Assembly: GCF_018449795.1 (NCBI RefSeq)
Contig: NZ_JAAVVE010000013.1
Span: forward strand, 30,606 to 94,605
Source of the DNA: Sphingomonas sp. dw_22
GTDB taxonomy: Bacteria > Pseudomonadota > Alphaproteobacteria > Sphingomonadales > Sphingomonadaceae
Direction: 5' to 3'
DNA: 64,000 nucleotides
Below, piece by piece: positions 45,518 through 54,259 of the stretch. The position numbers and the translations under genes are program-made. The number at the start of each line of letters is the position of its first letter. Within the stretch, counting starts at the first letter, position 1. Below the pieces are notes generated by a model, which had not been told where the DNA came from, ran no database searches, and saw only the letters and a list, made by a program, of their open reading frames with translations.

Positions 45518-47080
45518 TCACTGGGCGAAGTTGAGATATACCGGGTTGGTGAAGAGGATGCGCTTGGCTCCCTCGCGGACCTCGAAGCGGATCCAGTGCG
45601 CCGAACCGTCCCCGGTCCAGGTCAGGCTGGCGGCGCTGTCGTCGTCGGCGATGCGTTCGATCCCCAGTTCAGGAGCCGGCTTGCCATCGATGAACCCGAC
45701 CAGCGCGGCGCCCTTCGATCCGCGGAGGCGAAGGTCGAGGGCGACCTTCTGGCCCTTCGCCAGCGCCAGATTGTCCCCGATCATGCCGATTTTGGCGCCG
45801 GCATGGGCGACGAGATCGAAGCCGTGGCCAGGAGCGCCCGTCAGGTCGACCCAGACATGGCCGGCCTGGACGCCGTCAAGGATGGCGCGCTCGGAAAGAT
45901 TGGGCGCATAGACCATGGTCGTGGGAAAGCCGACGGCAAGGCGGCCGAGTTGGATGTCGTGATTGTCGCTGCCGCCGATCGCCGTGATCCGCCGGCCCTT
46001 GGCGACCTCGGCTTCCCAGCGCACGATATTGTCGCCCGCATCGGTGCCGGCGAGCTGCTTCCACAGGCTGCCGGCGTTCATCGCCTCCATCGCCGTGACA
46101 TAGGGCATCGCGTCGGCCGGTGCGGTCCAGCCGCAGCCGCGGCAGCGGAAGTCGCTGGGCGAGGAAGGATGGTTCACCGCGACGATCGCGCCGGCCTCGG
46201 TCGCCATCCGCAGCATCGTCTTCATGTCGGGGACGCTCTTCTCGCCCAGCCGATAGTCGACGAACTCGGTCGAGCCGAACATGTTGGCATGGCCCTGCTC
46301 GGTGGTCAGCTCGCGGCCCGGGATCAGCAGCACGTCGTCGAAGAAGGGCTGCAGCTCGCGCATCGCGTTGTAATGGCCGACATTGTTGTGATCGGTGATC
46401 GCGATGAAATCGAGATGCGCGGCCTCGGCGCCCTCGACCGTCTTGTAGACCGGGCAGGGGATGTGGCGCCCCTTGCGGCTGTCGCAGAAGCCGTCGCTCT
46501 CGCCAGTGTGCATGTGGAAGTCGCCGCGATACCAGCGCGCACCCTGCGCGAGCGGCTCGGGCGAGAAGGTCGACACCGCCGGCTTGTCGCCGTGGCGCCA
46601 GAAATACACCTTGGCGGTGTATTCGGACGTCACGCCTTCGCCGATGAACGAGATGCCGAGATCGAGCGCCCAGCGGCGGCCGCCGACCGGCCCGGGGATG
46701 TAGGACGGCGTGGCGTTGGTCTCGCCGATGACGACCGCATGCTTGTTGCTGCCGCTCCAGCCGCGGAAGCGCGTGCCTTCGAACAGGCCGAGGTTGATCA
46801 CGGTCTTGTTGTCGGGCCGCGTATAGGTCAGCTCGATGCCGATCTGCTCGACGCCCGCCGGCACGTCGAACGGCACGGGGACATTGGTCTGGTAGTTGCT
46901 GCGATCGACGGTGCCGGTCAGCACCAGGTCGGGCTTGGTCTGGCCCAGGGCGAGGGGCACCTTGTCCCAGGCGGGCGGCGGCGCGACGGGCGCGGACGAG
47001 ACCTGCGCGGAAGCCGCCAGCGGCAGCAGGACGGCGGCGGCGCACAGGGCGACGCGCTGCGGGAATGATCCGATGGTCAT
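45518..47080 (-). CDS. exported CehA/McbA-type PHP-domain metallohydrolase
   Basis: 520 aa from ATG 47080 (AAGGAT about 8 nt upstream; an ATG at 47101 is possible). Signal ends AASAQ. An N-terminal beta-rich region is followed by the PHP-type metal site: DFHMHTGESDG, AHLDFIAITDHNNVGHYNAM, AIVAVNHPSSP and GGSDNH. Carbaryl hydrolase CehA and related McbA proteins have this architecture, but the real substrate could be another ester, amide or phosphoester. It follows a TonB receptor gene by 65 bp, so the two likely form an import-and-hydrolysis unit. Confidence 0.83.
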   Translation of the reverse strand: MTIGSFPQRVALCAAAVLLPLAASAQVSSAPVAPPPAWDKVPLALGQTKPDLVLTGTVDRSNYQTNVPVPFDVPAGVEQIGIELTYTRPDNKTVINLGLFEGTRFRGWSGSNKHAVVIGETNATPSYIPGPVGGRRWALDLGISFIGEGVTSEYTAKVYFWRHGDKPAVSTFSPEPLAQGARWYRGDFHMHTGESDGFCDSRKGRHIPCPVYKTVEGAEAAHLDFIAITDHNNVGHYNAMRELQPFFDDVLLIPGRELTTEQGHANMFGSTEFVDYRLGEKSVPDMKTMLRMATEAGAIVAVNHPSSPSDFRCRGCGWTAPADAMPYVTAMEAMNAGSLWKQLAGTDAGDNIVRWEAEVAKGRRITAIGGSDNHDIQLGRLAVGFPTTMVYAPNLSERAILDGVQAGHVWVDLTGAPGHGFDLVAHAGAKIGMIGDNLALAKGQKVALDLRLRGSKGAALVGFIDGKPAPELGIERIADDDSAASLTWTGDGSAHWIRFEVREGAKRILFTNPVYLNFAQ

Positions 47081-47145
47081 GGTCGAGATCCTTGTCAGCA
47101 TGGGAAGTGCGGGGACGGGCCGAAGCCCGCCCCCGCGACCCGTGA

Positions 47146-49620
47146 TCAGAAGCGGAAGGTGACGGCGCCGCGCACGCTGCGGCCGAAGATCGAGCGTGCG
47201 ATATAGACCGACTTGCCGACCTCCTCGTTGTTGATCGCGCCTGCGCGGGGGTTGCCCTCGGTCAGGCCGATCGTGTTGGTGAGGTTCTGGGCGAACAGGT
47301 TGAGGCTCAACCGCCTGGTCACGTCGAACCGGGCATTGGCATCGAGCGTGGTATAGGCCGGCAGCGCGATCTGGTTCGCGACGTCGGCATAGCGCTTGCC
47401 GTAATAGGAGATATCGGCCTCGAGCCGGACCCGGCGATCGAGCAGGTTCAGCCCTGGCGTGATGCGGAACTGGTTCTCGGGTACGCGGACCAGCCGGTTG
47501 TGCGAATAGTCGAACGGCTTGCCGGCGCTGTCGGTATATTTGAACTCGGTGAACTTCGGATCCTGGTACGTCCAGTTGGCGTGGATGTCGAACCACGACA
47601 CCGGCCGCCAGGTGCCTTCGAGCTCGACGCCCAGCGTGCGCGTGTCGCCGAAGCCGACGTTGAGGACATAGACGCCGTTGACCTGATGATAATCGTCGAT
47701 CTCGTAGCTCTGGTAGATCGTGCGGAAGCCGGTGAGATAGAAGTTGAAGGTCGGCCGCTCGATCTTCAGCCCGCCCTCGATGAAGTTCATCGTCTGGGTG
47801 ACGGGCTGCGCGGTCGGATTGCCGAGGAAGCTCGACACGCTCGGCAAATGGAAAGTCGAGGTGTAGCGCAGGAACACGCCGAGATCGGGCTGGAACTGAT
47901 AGTTGGCGCCCACCGTCCAGGCGGTGTGGTCATAGCTGCGCGAGAAGGGCGTGAACGCGCCGTTGCCGATGATCACCGCATCGTCGGCGCCTGTCGGGGA
48001 CTGGCCGAGATTGACGGTCTTGCGGCCTTCGACCGCGCCCTCGGTGTGGATCTTCTCCCAGCGGAAGCCGCCGTCGAGGCGGAGCTTGTCGGTGATCTTC
48101 CACTCGTCGCTCAGATAGAGCGCGGTCGTGTCCGACGTGCCGTTGGCATTGTTGAACTCGACGCCGTAGCTGGCGATGCCGTCGTTGGTGAGCTTGGCGA
48201 GGCGGTTGCCCGCGGCATCGACGACATAGGCGTCGAGCAGCGCGGCATTGTCGCGCACATCGGTGAAGACCGACGCCGAGTTGGTGCCGTAGGTTTCCTT
48301 CACATGGGCGAAATAGCCGCCGATCGCGAGGTCGTGATGCCCCAGGAACTCGGCGCTCTTCACGATCCGCAGGTCGTTGACGAACTCGCTCTCGGGCACG
48401 GTGAACGAGCGCGCCAGATCCAGCAGTGCGAGGCCGTTGCCGTTCTGCTTGGCCGGGTCGAACGGCGCGTTCGGATCGTTGGTATAGCCGAACGCGAAGT
48501 GCTGGCCGGCCGCCAGCGGCACCAGCTTGCCATAGGTGCCGGTCAGCAGGTCGTTCGCCGAGGCGACGGTGCGCGGGGTGATGCTGTTCCGCTTGGTGTA
48601 GCTGTCGTGATAGCGGGCATTCTCCTGCACGGTGAAGCCGCCGCCCAGGTCGTATTTCAGCTCGGCGGTGAGCTGGGTCAGCTTCATCGTCGTGCCCATG
48701 GCATTGTCGAAATCATAGGTGCCGTTCGGCGTCAGGAAATCGAACTTCCGCGTCTGGGGGCCCGCGATATTGTCCTTCAACGCATCGAAGCCGGGGACGC
48801 CGACCGGATTGCCGTCCTTGTCGTTGATGAACGGCGTGACCATCGCGTTGCCGATCCGCTCGTCGATCCGCTTGACGCCGAACATGATAGAGCCGCGCTC
48901 GAACTCGCGCGACAGGGTGCCGCGGATCTGGCCGCCTTCGTCCTGGCGATAGCCGGTGTGGCGCTGGCCGTCCGACAGGCGGTAATAGCCGCCGACGAAG
49001 AAGCGCCAGTCGCTGTTGCCGATCGGCCCGCCGAGCCAGCCGTCGACCCGGTGCGAGTTGTAGTCCGCGATCTCATAGCGGGCCATGCCCTCCAGATGAT
49101 CGCCGCCGCGGCGCGTGATGAAGTTGACCACCGCGCCCGGCGCGTTCGAATAGAAGAGCGACGAGGGACCGCCGCGCACGACCTCGATCGACTGCACCGT
49201 CTGGTCGACGCGGAACGCCTGGTCGCCGTTGAGCCAGCCCAGGCCCGCATCGTGCTGGATGGTGATGCCGTCCTCGAGCAGCGCGATCTGCGAATAGCCG
49301 TCGGTCGGAATGCCGCGCACGCGGATGTTGCCGCTGGCCTCGCCCGACGAGCTCTCGATCCAGAAGCCGGGCACGTTCTTGAGCGCCTCGGCGACGCCGA
49401 TCGGCGCCTTCATCTTCAGCTCTTCCTCCGAGATGGTCGAGATGGCGTAGCTCGCCTCGACCTTCTTCTGCGCGGTGTTGCCGGCGCGCGCCGTGACGAC
49501 GATCTCGCCATTGTCCTGAACCGGCGTGGTGTCGTCCTGCGCCAGCGCGGGGGCGGCCCAGAAAGCCGATAGCGCCGCCACGGCGGCCATGGTGGAAAGG
49601 CGAAGATGCGGATTGTGCAT
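47146..49620 (-). CDS. TonB-dependent receptor linked to the PHP hydrolase
   Basis: 824 aa. Signal ends ALAQ; TonB box GEIVVTARAGNTAQKKVEASYAISTISEEEL; plug has GVAEALKNVPGFWIESSSGEASGNIRVRGIPTDGYSQIALLEDGITIQHDAG and VQSIEVVRGGPSSLFYSNAPGAVVNFITRRGG; barrel ends FGRSVRGAVTFRF. Substrate unknown. It is divergent from a TetR-type regulator across a 118-bp gap, which suggests control by that regulator. Confidence 0.92.
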   Translation of the reverse strand: MHNPHLRLSTMAAVAALSAFWAAPALAQDDTTPVQDNGEIVVTARAGNTAQKKVEASYAISTISEEELKMKAPIGVAEALKNVPGFWIESSSGEASGNIRVRGIPTDGYSQIALLEDGITIQHDAGLGWLNGDQAFRVDQTVQSIEVVRGGPSSLFYSNAPGAVVNFITRRGGDHLEGMARYEIADYNSHRVDGWLGGPIGNSDWRFFVGGYYRLSDGQRHTGYRQDEGGQIRGTLSREFERGSIMFGVKRIDERIGNAMVTPFINDKDGNPVGVPGFDALKDNIAGPQTRKFDFLTPNGTYDFDNAMGTTMKLTQLTAELKYDLGGGFTVQENARYHDSYTKRNSITPRTVASANDLLTGTYGKLVPLAAGQHFAFGYTNDPNAPFDPAKQNGNGLALLDLARSFTVPESEFVNDLRIVKSAEFLGHHDLAIGGYFAHVKETYGTNSASVFTDVRDNAALLDAYVVDAAGNRLAKLTNDGIASYGVEFNNANGTSDTTALYLSDEWKITDKLRLDGGFRWEKIHTEGAVEGRKTVNLGQSPTGADDAVIIGNGAFTPFSRSYDHTAWTVGANYQFQPDLGVFLRYTSTFHLPSVSSFLGNPTAQPVTQTMNFIEGGLKIERPTFNFYLTGFRTIYQSYEIDDYHQVNGVYVLNVGFGDTRTLGVELEGTWRPVSWFDIHANWTYQDPKFTEFKYTDSAGKPFDYSHNRLVRVPENQFRITPGLNLLDRRVRLEADISYYGKRYADVANQIALPAYTTLDANARFDVTRRLSLNLFAQNLTNTIGLTEGNPRAGAINNEEVGKSVYIARSIFGRSVRGAVTFRF

Positions 49621-49738
49621 TGCGGAACCCTTTTTTTGTTGCGGCGCCGCATATGGTAGCGATCAGTATCATTTTTGTGACAATGGTGGATTTGTTTTTT
49701 CACACCGGCTCTGCGACAGAATACGGGGGAGAGAGGCC

Positions 49739-50368
49739 ATCACCGACAATCGCAGGCCGCGTCAGGACCGGTCCAGAAAGACGTTCGATCTGCTGCTCGA
49801 TGCGGCCGGCCATGTGCTGGAGCAGGAGGGCATCGATCGAATCTCGACGAATCTGGTCTGCCAGCGCGCGGGGGTGACCCCGCCGGCGCTATATCGCTAT
49901 TTCGATGACAAATATGCGATCATCGAAGCGCTCGCGGAGCGTTTGATGGCGCGCCAGAATGTCGCGCTGGATGCCTGGGTGGCGCGCTATCGCGGTGCCG
50001 GGCTCGAGATGGTCGCCGACAAGGTCATCGAATTGCTGCGCGAGATGGATGCGATCACGAGCGCGCAGCCTGGCGCCTTATGGATCATGCGGGCGCTCCG
50101 GGCGGTCCCGAAGCTGGCGCCCATCCGTCTCGCATCGCACAATTACGTCGCCGACGTGCTGACCGATCTCTACATGCCCTTTCTGCCGCAAGTGCCGCGC
50201 GAAGTGGTCCGGCTGCGCACGCGCATCGCGGTCGAGATGGCCTATTCGATCGACGAGATGCTCAAGGAAGAAGCGGTGAACCGCGAACTCGTCTTCGATG
50301 AAGCGGACAAGGTCTTCAGGTCGATGTTCGACTATCCTGAATATGGCGTGCGTATCACGGGGAAGTAG
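49739..50368 (+). CDS. TetR-family transcriptional regulator (start codon uncertain)
   Basis: About 209 aa. HTH region ISTNLVCQRAGVTPPALYRYFDDKYAIIEALAERL preceded by RSRKTFDLLLDAAGHVLEQEG is typical of TetR proteins. The ligand domain runs to FDYPEYGVRITGK. In this frame no ATG, GTG or TTG lies between the divergent receptor start and helix 1 of the HTH. The given start is an ATC (49739) behind a GGGGGAGAGAGG stretch; a rare start, an upstream ATG at 49589 inside the receptor gene, or a sequence error are alternatives. It probably represses the divergent receptor-hydrolase pair. Confidence 0.72.
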   Translation: MTDNRRPRQDRSRKTFDLLLDAAGHVLEQEGIDRISTNLVCQRAGVTPPALYRYFDDKYAIIEALAERLMARQNVALDAWVARYRGAGLEMVADKVIELLREMDAITSAQPGALWIMRALRAVPKLAPIRLASHNYVADVLTDLYMPFLPQVPREVVRLRTRIAVEMAYSIDEMLKEEAVNRELVFDEADKVFRSMFDYPEYGVRITGK

Positions 50369-50383
50369 CGCCATTCCGGTTGA

Positions 50384-50804
50384 TCAGCGACTGGGCGGTC
50401 GCTTTGCGCGATATCGGTCGAAAAGGGCGCGCGACGTTCGCGGCTGAGCTGCTGCCCCCGATCGATGTAGGCAGCCGCGCGCGCCTTTGCTGTGCTGGTC
50501 CCGGACCCAGCGGGCGAGGGCGCGCAAGCCTTCCAGTGCGGCCGGCCGGTTGTTCGCGTCGGGCGCGAACCCCGGGGACGATCGGCACACCGCAGTGGGT
50601 GATCGCTGCGACATCGCGATCGACCTCCAGTCGGCGCCCATGGTCGTTGATGACCGGTGCGCCGCCAGCACTGGCGGTCATACCTTCGAGAGGCGCCGGG
50701 GCAGAGCCGTCCCCGAGCGCGCGCCGCGCCAACCACAGGATATCGACCAACCCGATAAAGCCGGATGCCAAGCAGCCATTGGCTCCGAGAATGGCGATTC
50801 TCAT
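50384..50804 (-). pseudogene. remnant of a GlxA-type (DJ-1/PfpI-AraC) regulator
   Basis: From ATG 50804 the minus strand reads MRIAILGANGCLASGFIGLVDIL, then VDRDVAAITHCGVPIVPG, the start of a DJ-1/PfpI-like domain of GlxA-family AraC regulators. At the C4G4 run (50570-50577) a one-base shift restores FAPDANNRPAALEGLRALARWVRDQHSKGA, after which only a short piece (RALFDRYRAKRP) is readable. The AraC DNA-binding domain is absent. It is a frameshifted and truncated gene. 50805-50992 holds nothing else recognisable. Confidence 0.55.
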
Positions 50805-50992
50805 GGCGCTGTTTCCAGAGAGTGCGCTGGCCGCGCTGGAAACGAAGTGACCGTGTCCCTTGCGTCGGGTTCGGCCTCAAGAGTTGAACGGCGACTTGGC
50901 GCAGCTTGGGTGATGGTGTGTGCGCTCGATATGGCACTTGATGGAGCCGGCTGCCTTTGCCGAAGCGTGGCGGTGCGCTGGGCGCGTGCCTC

Positions 50993-51769
50993 TCAGCGGA
51001 CGGGCGTCGCCATCGCGCGGGTGGCGCTGTTCGCCGCCGCAGGGCCGGTGCCGCGAATGGCGAATACCGCTTCGAGCGGCCTGGTCTCGGGCAGGATGTA
51101 CACGATCCCGACCGTGCCCTTGAACGCCGGCGCGACGATCGCGTCATAGAAATGCGCCGGCACGTTGATGCAACCATAGGAAATGCGGTTGTCGGACGGC
51201 GTCGGCGACGCGAGCCGGGCGTGGCGTCGATCCTTGGGATTGCCGACGATAACGCGGTGGAGCGATAGCGCCGCGTCGTAATCGACCCAGAGGATATCCT
51301 GGTCGAAATCGTTCCCGAGCGCGGCTTCGAACCGGCCCGCCGGCGTGGTTCGCTCGGCCGGCCGGATGGTCGCCAATTTGCGCTGGCCGATGCCGGGGAC
51401 GGAGTCGTCTCCATGCGCCATGCCGAGCAGCGCGGGCGCCGCACCGCGGATCCGGCCCTCGGCGCCGAAGACGAAGACCTTCGCGTTGACCTTGTCGACG
51501 ATGATGAAGGGCAATGCGTGATTGTCGCGGGAAGCGACGACCCAGTTCGCGATTTCCTGGCTGCCCGGGGAGGCGACTTCGCCGCCGAAGTCCGCATGGG
51601 CGCGATCCGGCAAGGTCGAAGGTGCGGGGATGGTGCCTGTATCCTGCAAAGGGCGTGCGGCGGCCGGCATGGAAAGCCCGGCGCCGATCAGCAAGCCCAG
51701 GAGCAGGCCGCGCGCTGGCGATCCTCGCGCCTTCTCACCGGCACGGCGAGATTGCCCGGTAAAGGACAT
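50993..51769 (-). CDS. exported L,D-transpeptidase (YkuD-type) family protein
   Basis: 258 aa from ATG 51769; a TTG at 51829 is an alternative start. A basic N-terminus and hydrophobic stretch (GLLLGLLIGAGLSMPAAA) form a signal. The catalytic domain shows FIIVDKVNAKVFVFGAEGRI, TTPAGRFEAAL, SLHRV and the active-site motif SYGCINVPAHFYD (Cys in the S-x-GC-x-N pattern). Such enzymes make 3-3 peptidoglycan crosslinks or attach proteins to peptidoglycan. The gene lies 61 bp downstream of the TpsA-type adhesin gene on the same strand. Confidence 0.8.
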   Translation of the reverse strand: MSFTGQSRRAGEKARGSPARGLLLGLLIGAGLSMPAAARPLQDTGTIPAPSTLPDRAHADFGGEVASPGSQEIANWVVASRDNHALPFIIVDKVNAKVFVFGAEGRIRGAAPALLGMAHGDDSVPGIGQRKLATIRPAERTTPAGRFEAALGNDFDQDILWVDYDAALSLHRVIVGNPKDRRHARLASPTPSDNRISYGCINVPAHFYDAIVAPAFKGTVGIVYILPETRPLEAVFAIRGTGPAAANSATRAMATPVR

Positions 51770-51830
51770 CGGATTGGCCGGACCGGCATCGCGGCGCGCA
51801 AGGTTTTTGTGGCGCACGAGAGGAGGCAAC

Positions 51831-54206
51831 TCAGTAGCGCGCCTGTTTTCGTCGATAGACCGGAACGACCGGCGCCTTGGGCACCTCGCGCTCGATAATG
51901 GGGCGTTCCACCGGAGGCTGTTCGAGGATCACCGGCACCTCCACCGATGCCAGCTGCGTGGGGGGCATTCGAACGCCATTGCCGGCCACGGCGATACCCG
52001 GCCCCACGGGCAATGCCACCAGCACGGGGGTGATCTCCGTGAGCGGCTGCTGGATAGCGGGCAGATCCGCCGTGGGCGTGGGGGTTGGAGTGGGCGTCGG
52101 CGTCGGCGTTGGAGTGGGCGTTGGAGTGGGCGTTGGAGTTGGAGTCGGAGTGGGCGTCGGAGTTGGGGTTGGTGTCGGAGTGGGCGTAGGAGTTGGAGTT
52201 GGAGTTGGAGTTGGAGTTGGAGTTGGAGTTGGAGTTGGAGTTGGAGTTGGTGTCGCTGCCGGGCTGATCGTCCCCTGCGTCCTCGAACCGGCGGTGCAGC
52301 AATTCTCGGCCAGCGCATATTGGTCCGCATCGGGGCCCGCCAGGCTGTATCCGGCATAGGTGATCCCGACCCCGGTCCCGACGGCCGGATCGTCGAACGT
52401 CGCCGTCGCGCCGGGATCGGCGACCAGCACGACGCCGACCGGAAGGCCGGATTCGGCAGTCGTGTTGAAACCCGCCAGGATCGCGTTGTTGGTGCCGTCG
52501 AACACCTTGTCGCCATTGGGGAAGAGCAGCATCCGCTGGGTCAGCGTGGCGCCTTCGGTCAGCACGAAGTTGGTCGAGAAATCGCTCGGCGCGGCATAGG
52601 AGACCGGATTGTAGAAGATGTTCGTCGGCGCGACGGTGACCGTGGTGGGCGGGGCGAGTGCGGCGAAGATCACGGTTCCGCCCGCGATCCCGGGCCCGCT
52701 GCCGTCCGCGCCGGCGATGATGGTCAGCCCGATCGGCAGGCCCAGGCTCTGGGCGGGGATGGTGGAGCCGCGCGTCAGCGTGATCGCGTCGTCGATATGC
52801 ACGTCGTGCCCGGCGCACAGGCGGATATTGCCGTCGGTGGTGGTGATCGCATGGAACACCCGGATGTCCTGGCCGGCGCTCAGCGATATGCTGCCGTTGA
52901 CCGTCGTCAGCGGCGCATTCACGGTCACGTCGCGCCCGCAGCATACCACGAGATTGCCGTTGGTCGCGCTGATCGCCGCGTTGATCGTCACGTCGCGATA
53001 GCCGTTCATCGTCAGCGTCGTCGGCGTGCCCGATGCGGTCCAGGCGATCGCGTCGTTGACGATGATGTCGCCATTGCCCGGCGTCGCGTCGCCCGGCAGC
53101 GGGATCGTGCTGATCACGATATTGTTGGTCACCAGCTGGGTCGACAGCGTGGCGCCCGAGATGTTGCCGCCCGCGCCGACGATGAAGTCGGCAGGATCGA
53201 TCAGCCAAGTGCCGGTCAGGCCCGATTGCGCCGCGGTGGTGAGGTGCGCGTTGCTCGCGACATTGACGGTCGCCGCGGAGGTTTCGATGAAGCCGCCGTC
53301 GCCGCCATCGGGCGCGCTGGCATCGATGGTGCCGCCGACATTCACGGTGCCGCTCCGCATGTCGCCGAGCAGGACGATCCGGCCGTCCCGGCTCCCCAAG
53401 CTGTGGGCCTCGATGATCCCCGTGTTGTTCACCACCGTGCGAAGCAGGGCGCCCGCCGCCTGGGCGGTCATCATCACCCGGCCGCCATCGGCCTGGATCA
53501 GGCCGCCATTCTGCACGAGCGCGTTCACCGCCCCCTTGTCGATCGCGACGTTGAGCAGCCCGTCCCCCGCGACGTCGAGCGTGATCGCGGTCCCCGCGGC
53601 GAGCGCGACGGTGCCCAGATTGGCGCGGATCACGCCCTGATTGTCGACGTGCGCGCCCAGCAGGGCGACATAGCCGCCATCGGCCGCGATCGTCCCATCG
53701 TTGCGCACGGTGCCGCCGCTGCCGCTGAAGGCGTAATGCCCGTTCATGAAGTCCGCGTCGGACAGGTCGAGCGTCGAGGCGACCAGGCCGCCGACATTGA
53801 CGTTCGCGCCCTTGCCGAAGACGATGCCGTTCGGGTTGACCAGGAACACCTTGCCATTTGCCGAGAGCGACCCGAGGATCGTCGAGGGATCGGGACCGGA
53901 CACCCGGTTGAGCGCGACCGAACTGCTGTTGGGCTGGACGTAGACGACCGACTCATTCTTGCCGATCGAGAAGCTCTGCCAGTTCAGCACGGCATTCTGG
54001 CTGGTCTGGTTCACCGTCACCGTGCCGGCCCCCGTGGTGACCGTCGCCGTCCCGGCCGCCACCGTGCCGCCGGTGGGCAGGGTCTGGGCCTGCGCGGCGG
54101 AGAAGCACGCCAAGGGCGAAGCGACGCCGAGCGTGGCCAGGCCGACGAACTTCACCAGGGAGGTCGATCCGAACAACATGTGCTTGCGGCGATCGGTGCT
54201 GGTCAT
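51831..54206 (-). CDS. two-partner secretion exoprotein (TpsA, filamentous-haemagglutinin-like)
   Basis: 791 aa from ATG 54206. An extended signal peptide ([36 protein letters not shown]) leads into the TPS domain with [74 protein letters not shown]. The NPNGI motif is diagnostic. A repetitive beta-helix-like region follows, then a Thr-Pro repeat of about 30 units and a short tail rich in Pro and Val ending RRKQARY. It is exported through the TpsB protein encoded 53 bp upstream and is probably a surface adhesin or polysaccharide-binding protein. Confidence 0.88.
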   Translation of the reverse strand: MTSTDRRKHMLFGSTSLVKFVGLATLGVASPLACFSAAQAQTLPTGGTVAAGTATVTTGAGTVTVNQTSQNAVLNWQSFSIGKNESVVYVQPNSSSVALNRVSGPDPSTILGSLSANGKVFLVNPNGIVFGKGANVNVGGLVASTLDLSDADFMNGHYAFSGSGGTVRNDGTIAADGGYVALLGAHVDNQGVIRANLGTVALAAGTAITLDVAGDGLLNVAIDKGAVNALVQNGGLIQADGGRVMMTAQAAGALLRTVVNNTGIIEAHSLGSRDGRIVLLGDMRSGTVNVGGTIDASAPDGGDGGFIETSAATVNVASNAHLTTAAQSGLTGTWLIDPADFIVGAGGNISGATLSTQLVTNNIVISTIPLPGDATPGNGDIIVNDAIAWTASGTPTTLTMNGYRDVTINAAISATNGNLVVCCGRDVTVNAPLTTVNGSISLSAGQDIRVFHAITTTDGNIRLCAGHDVHIDDAITLTRGSTIPAQSLGLPIGLTIIAGADGSGPGIAGGTVIFAALAPPTTVTVAPTNIFYNPVSYAAPSDFSTNFVLTEGATLTQRMLLFPNGDKVFDGTNNAILAGFNTTAESGLPVGVVLVADPGATATFDDPAVGTGVGITYAGYSLAGPDADQYALAENCCTAGSRTQGTISPAATPTPTPTPTPTPTPTPTPTPTPTPTPTPTPTPTPTPTPTPTPTPTPTPTPTPTPTPTPTPTADLPAIQQPLTEITPVLVALPVGPGIAVAGNGVRMPPTQLASVEVPVILEQPPVERPIIEREVPKAPVVPVYRRKQARY
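52074..52255. repeat. hexanucleotide coding repeat encoding (Thr-Pro)n
   Basis: About 30 tandem 6-bp units related to GGAGTT (plus strand), the rightmost ten or so nearly perfect and the left ones diverged to GGCGTC/GGAGTG. On the coding strand it encodes alternating Thr and Pro in the TpsA protein. The unit is a multiple of 3, so slippage would change linker length and not the frame. Confidence 0.9.
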
Positions 54207-54259
54207 GGTAAAATCCTCTACGCGTACAGGCACGGCGCCCAGGCATTCTCGATTGTTCG

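Noticed and set aside
45258..45521. Minus-strand 87-codon frame after the PHP hydrolase
   Set aside because: A short segment looks faintly protein-like, but there is no ribosome site and no family match, and it overlaps the hydrolase stop and the probable terminator.
47500..49572. 690-codon plus-strand frame over the PHP-linked receptor gene
   Set aside because: Composition is that of a reverse-strand shadow, with no ribosome site or recognisable domain.
49640..49649. GCGGCGCCGC palindrome as a TetR operator
   Set aside because: A 10-bp GC palindrome is common in such DNA; no repeated or extended dyad supports it.
52074..52255. Possible CRISPR array or minisatellite
   Set aside because: The units are contiguous 6-mers without spacers, inside an open reading frame, and encode Thr-Pro.
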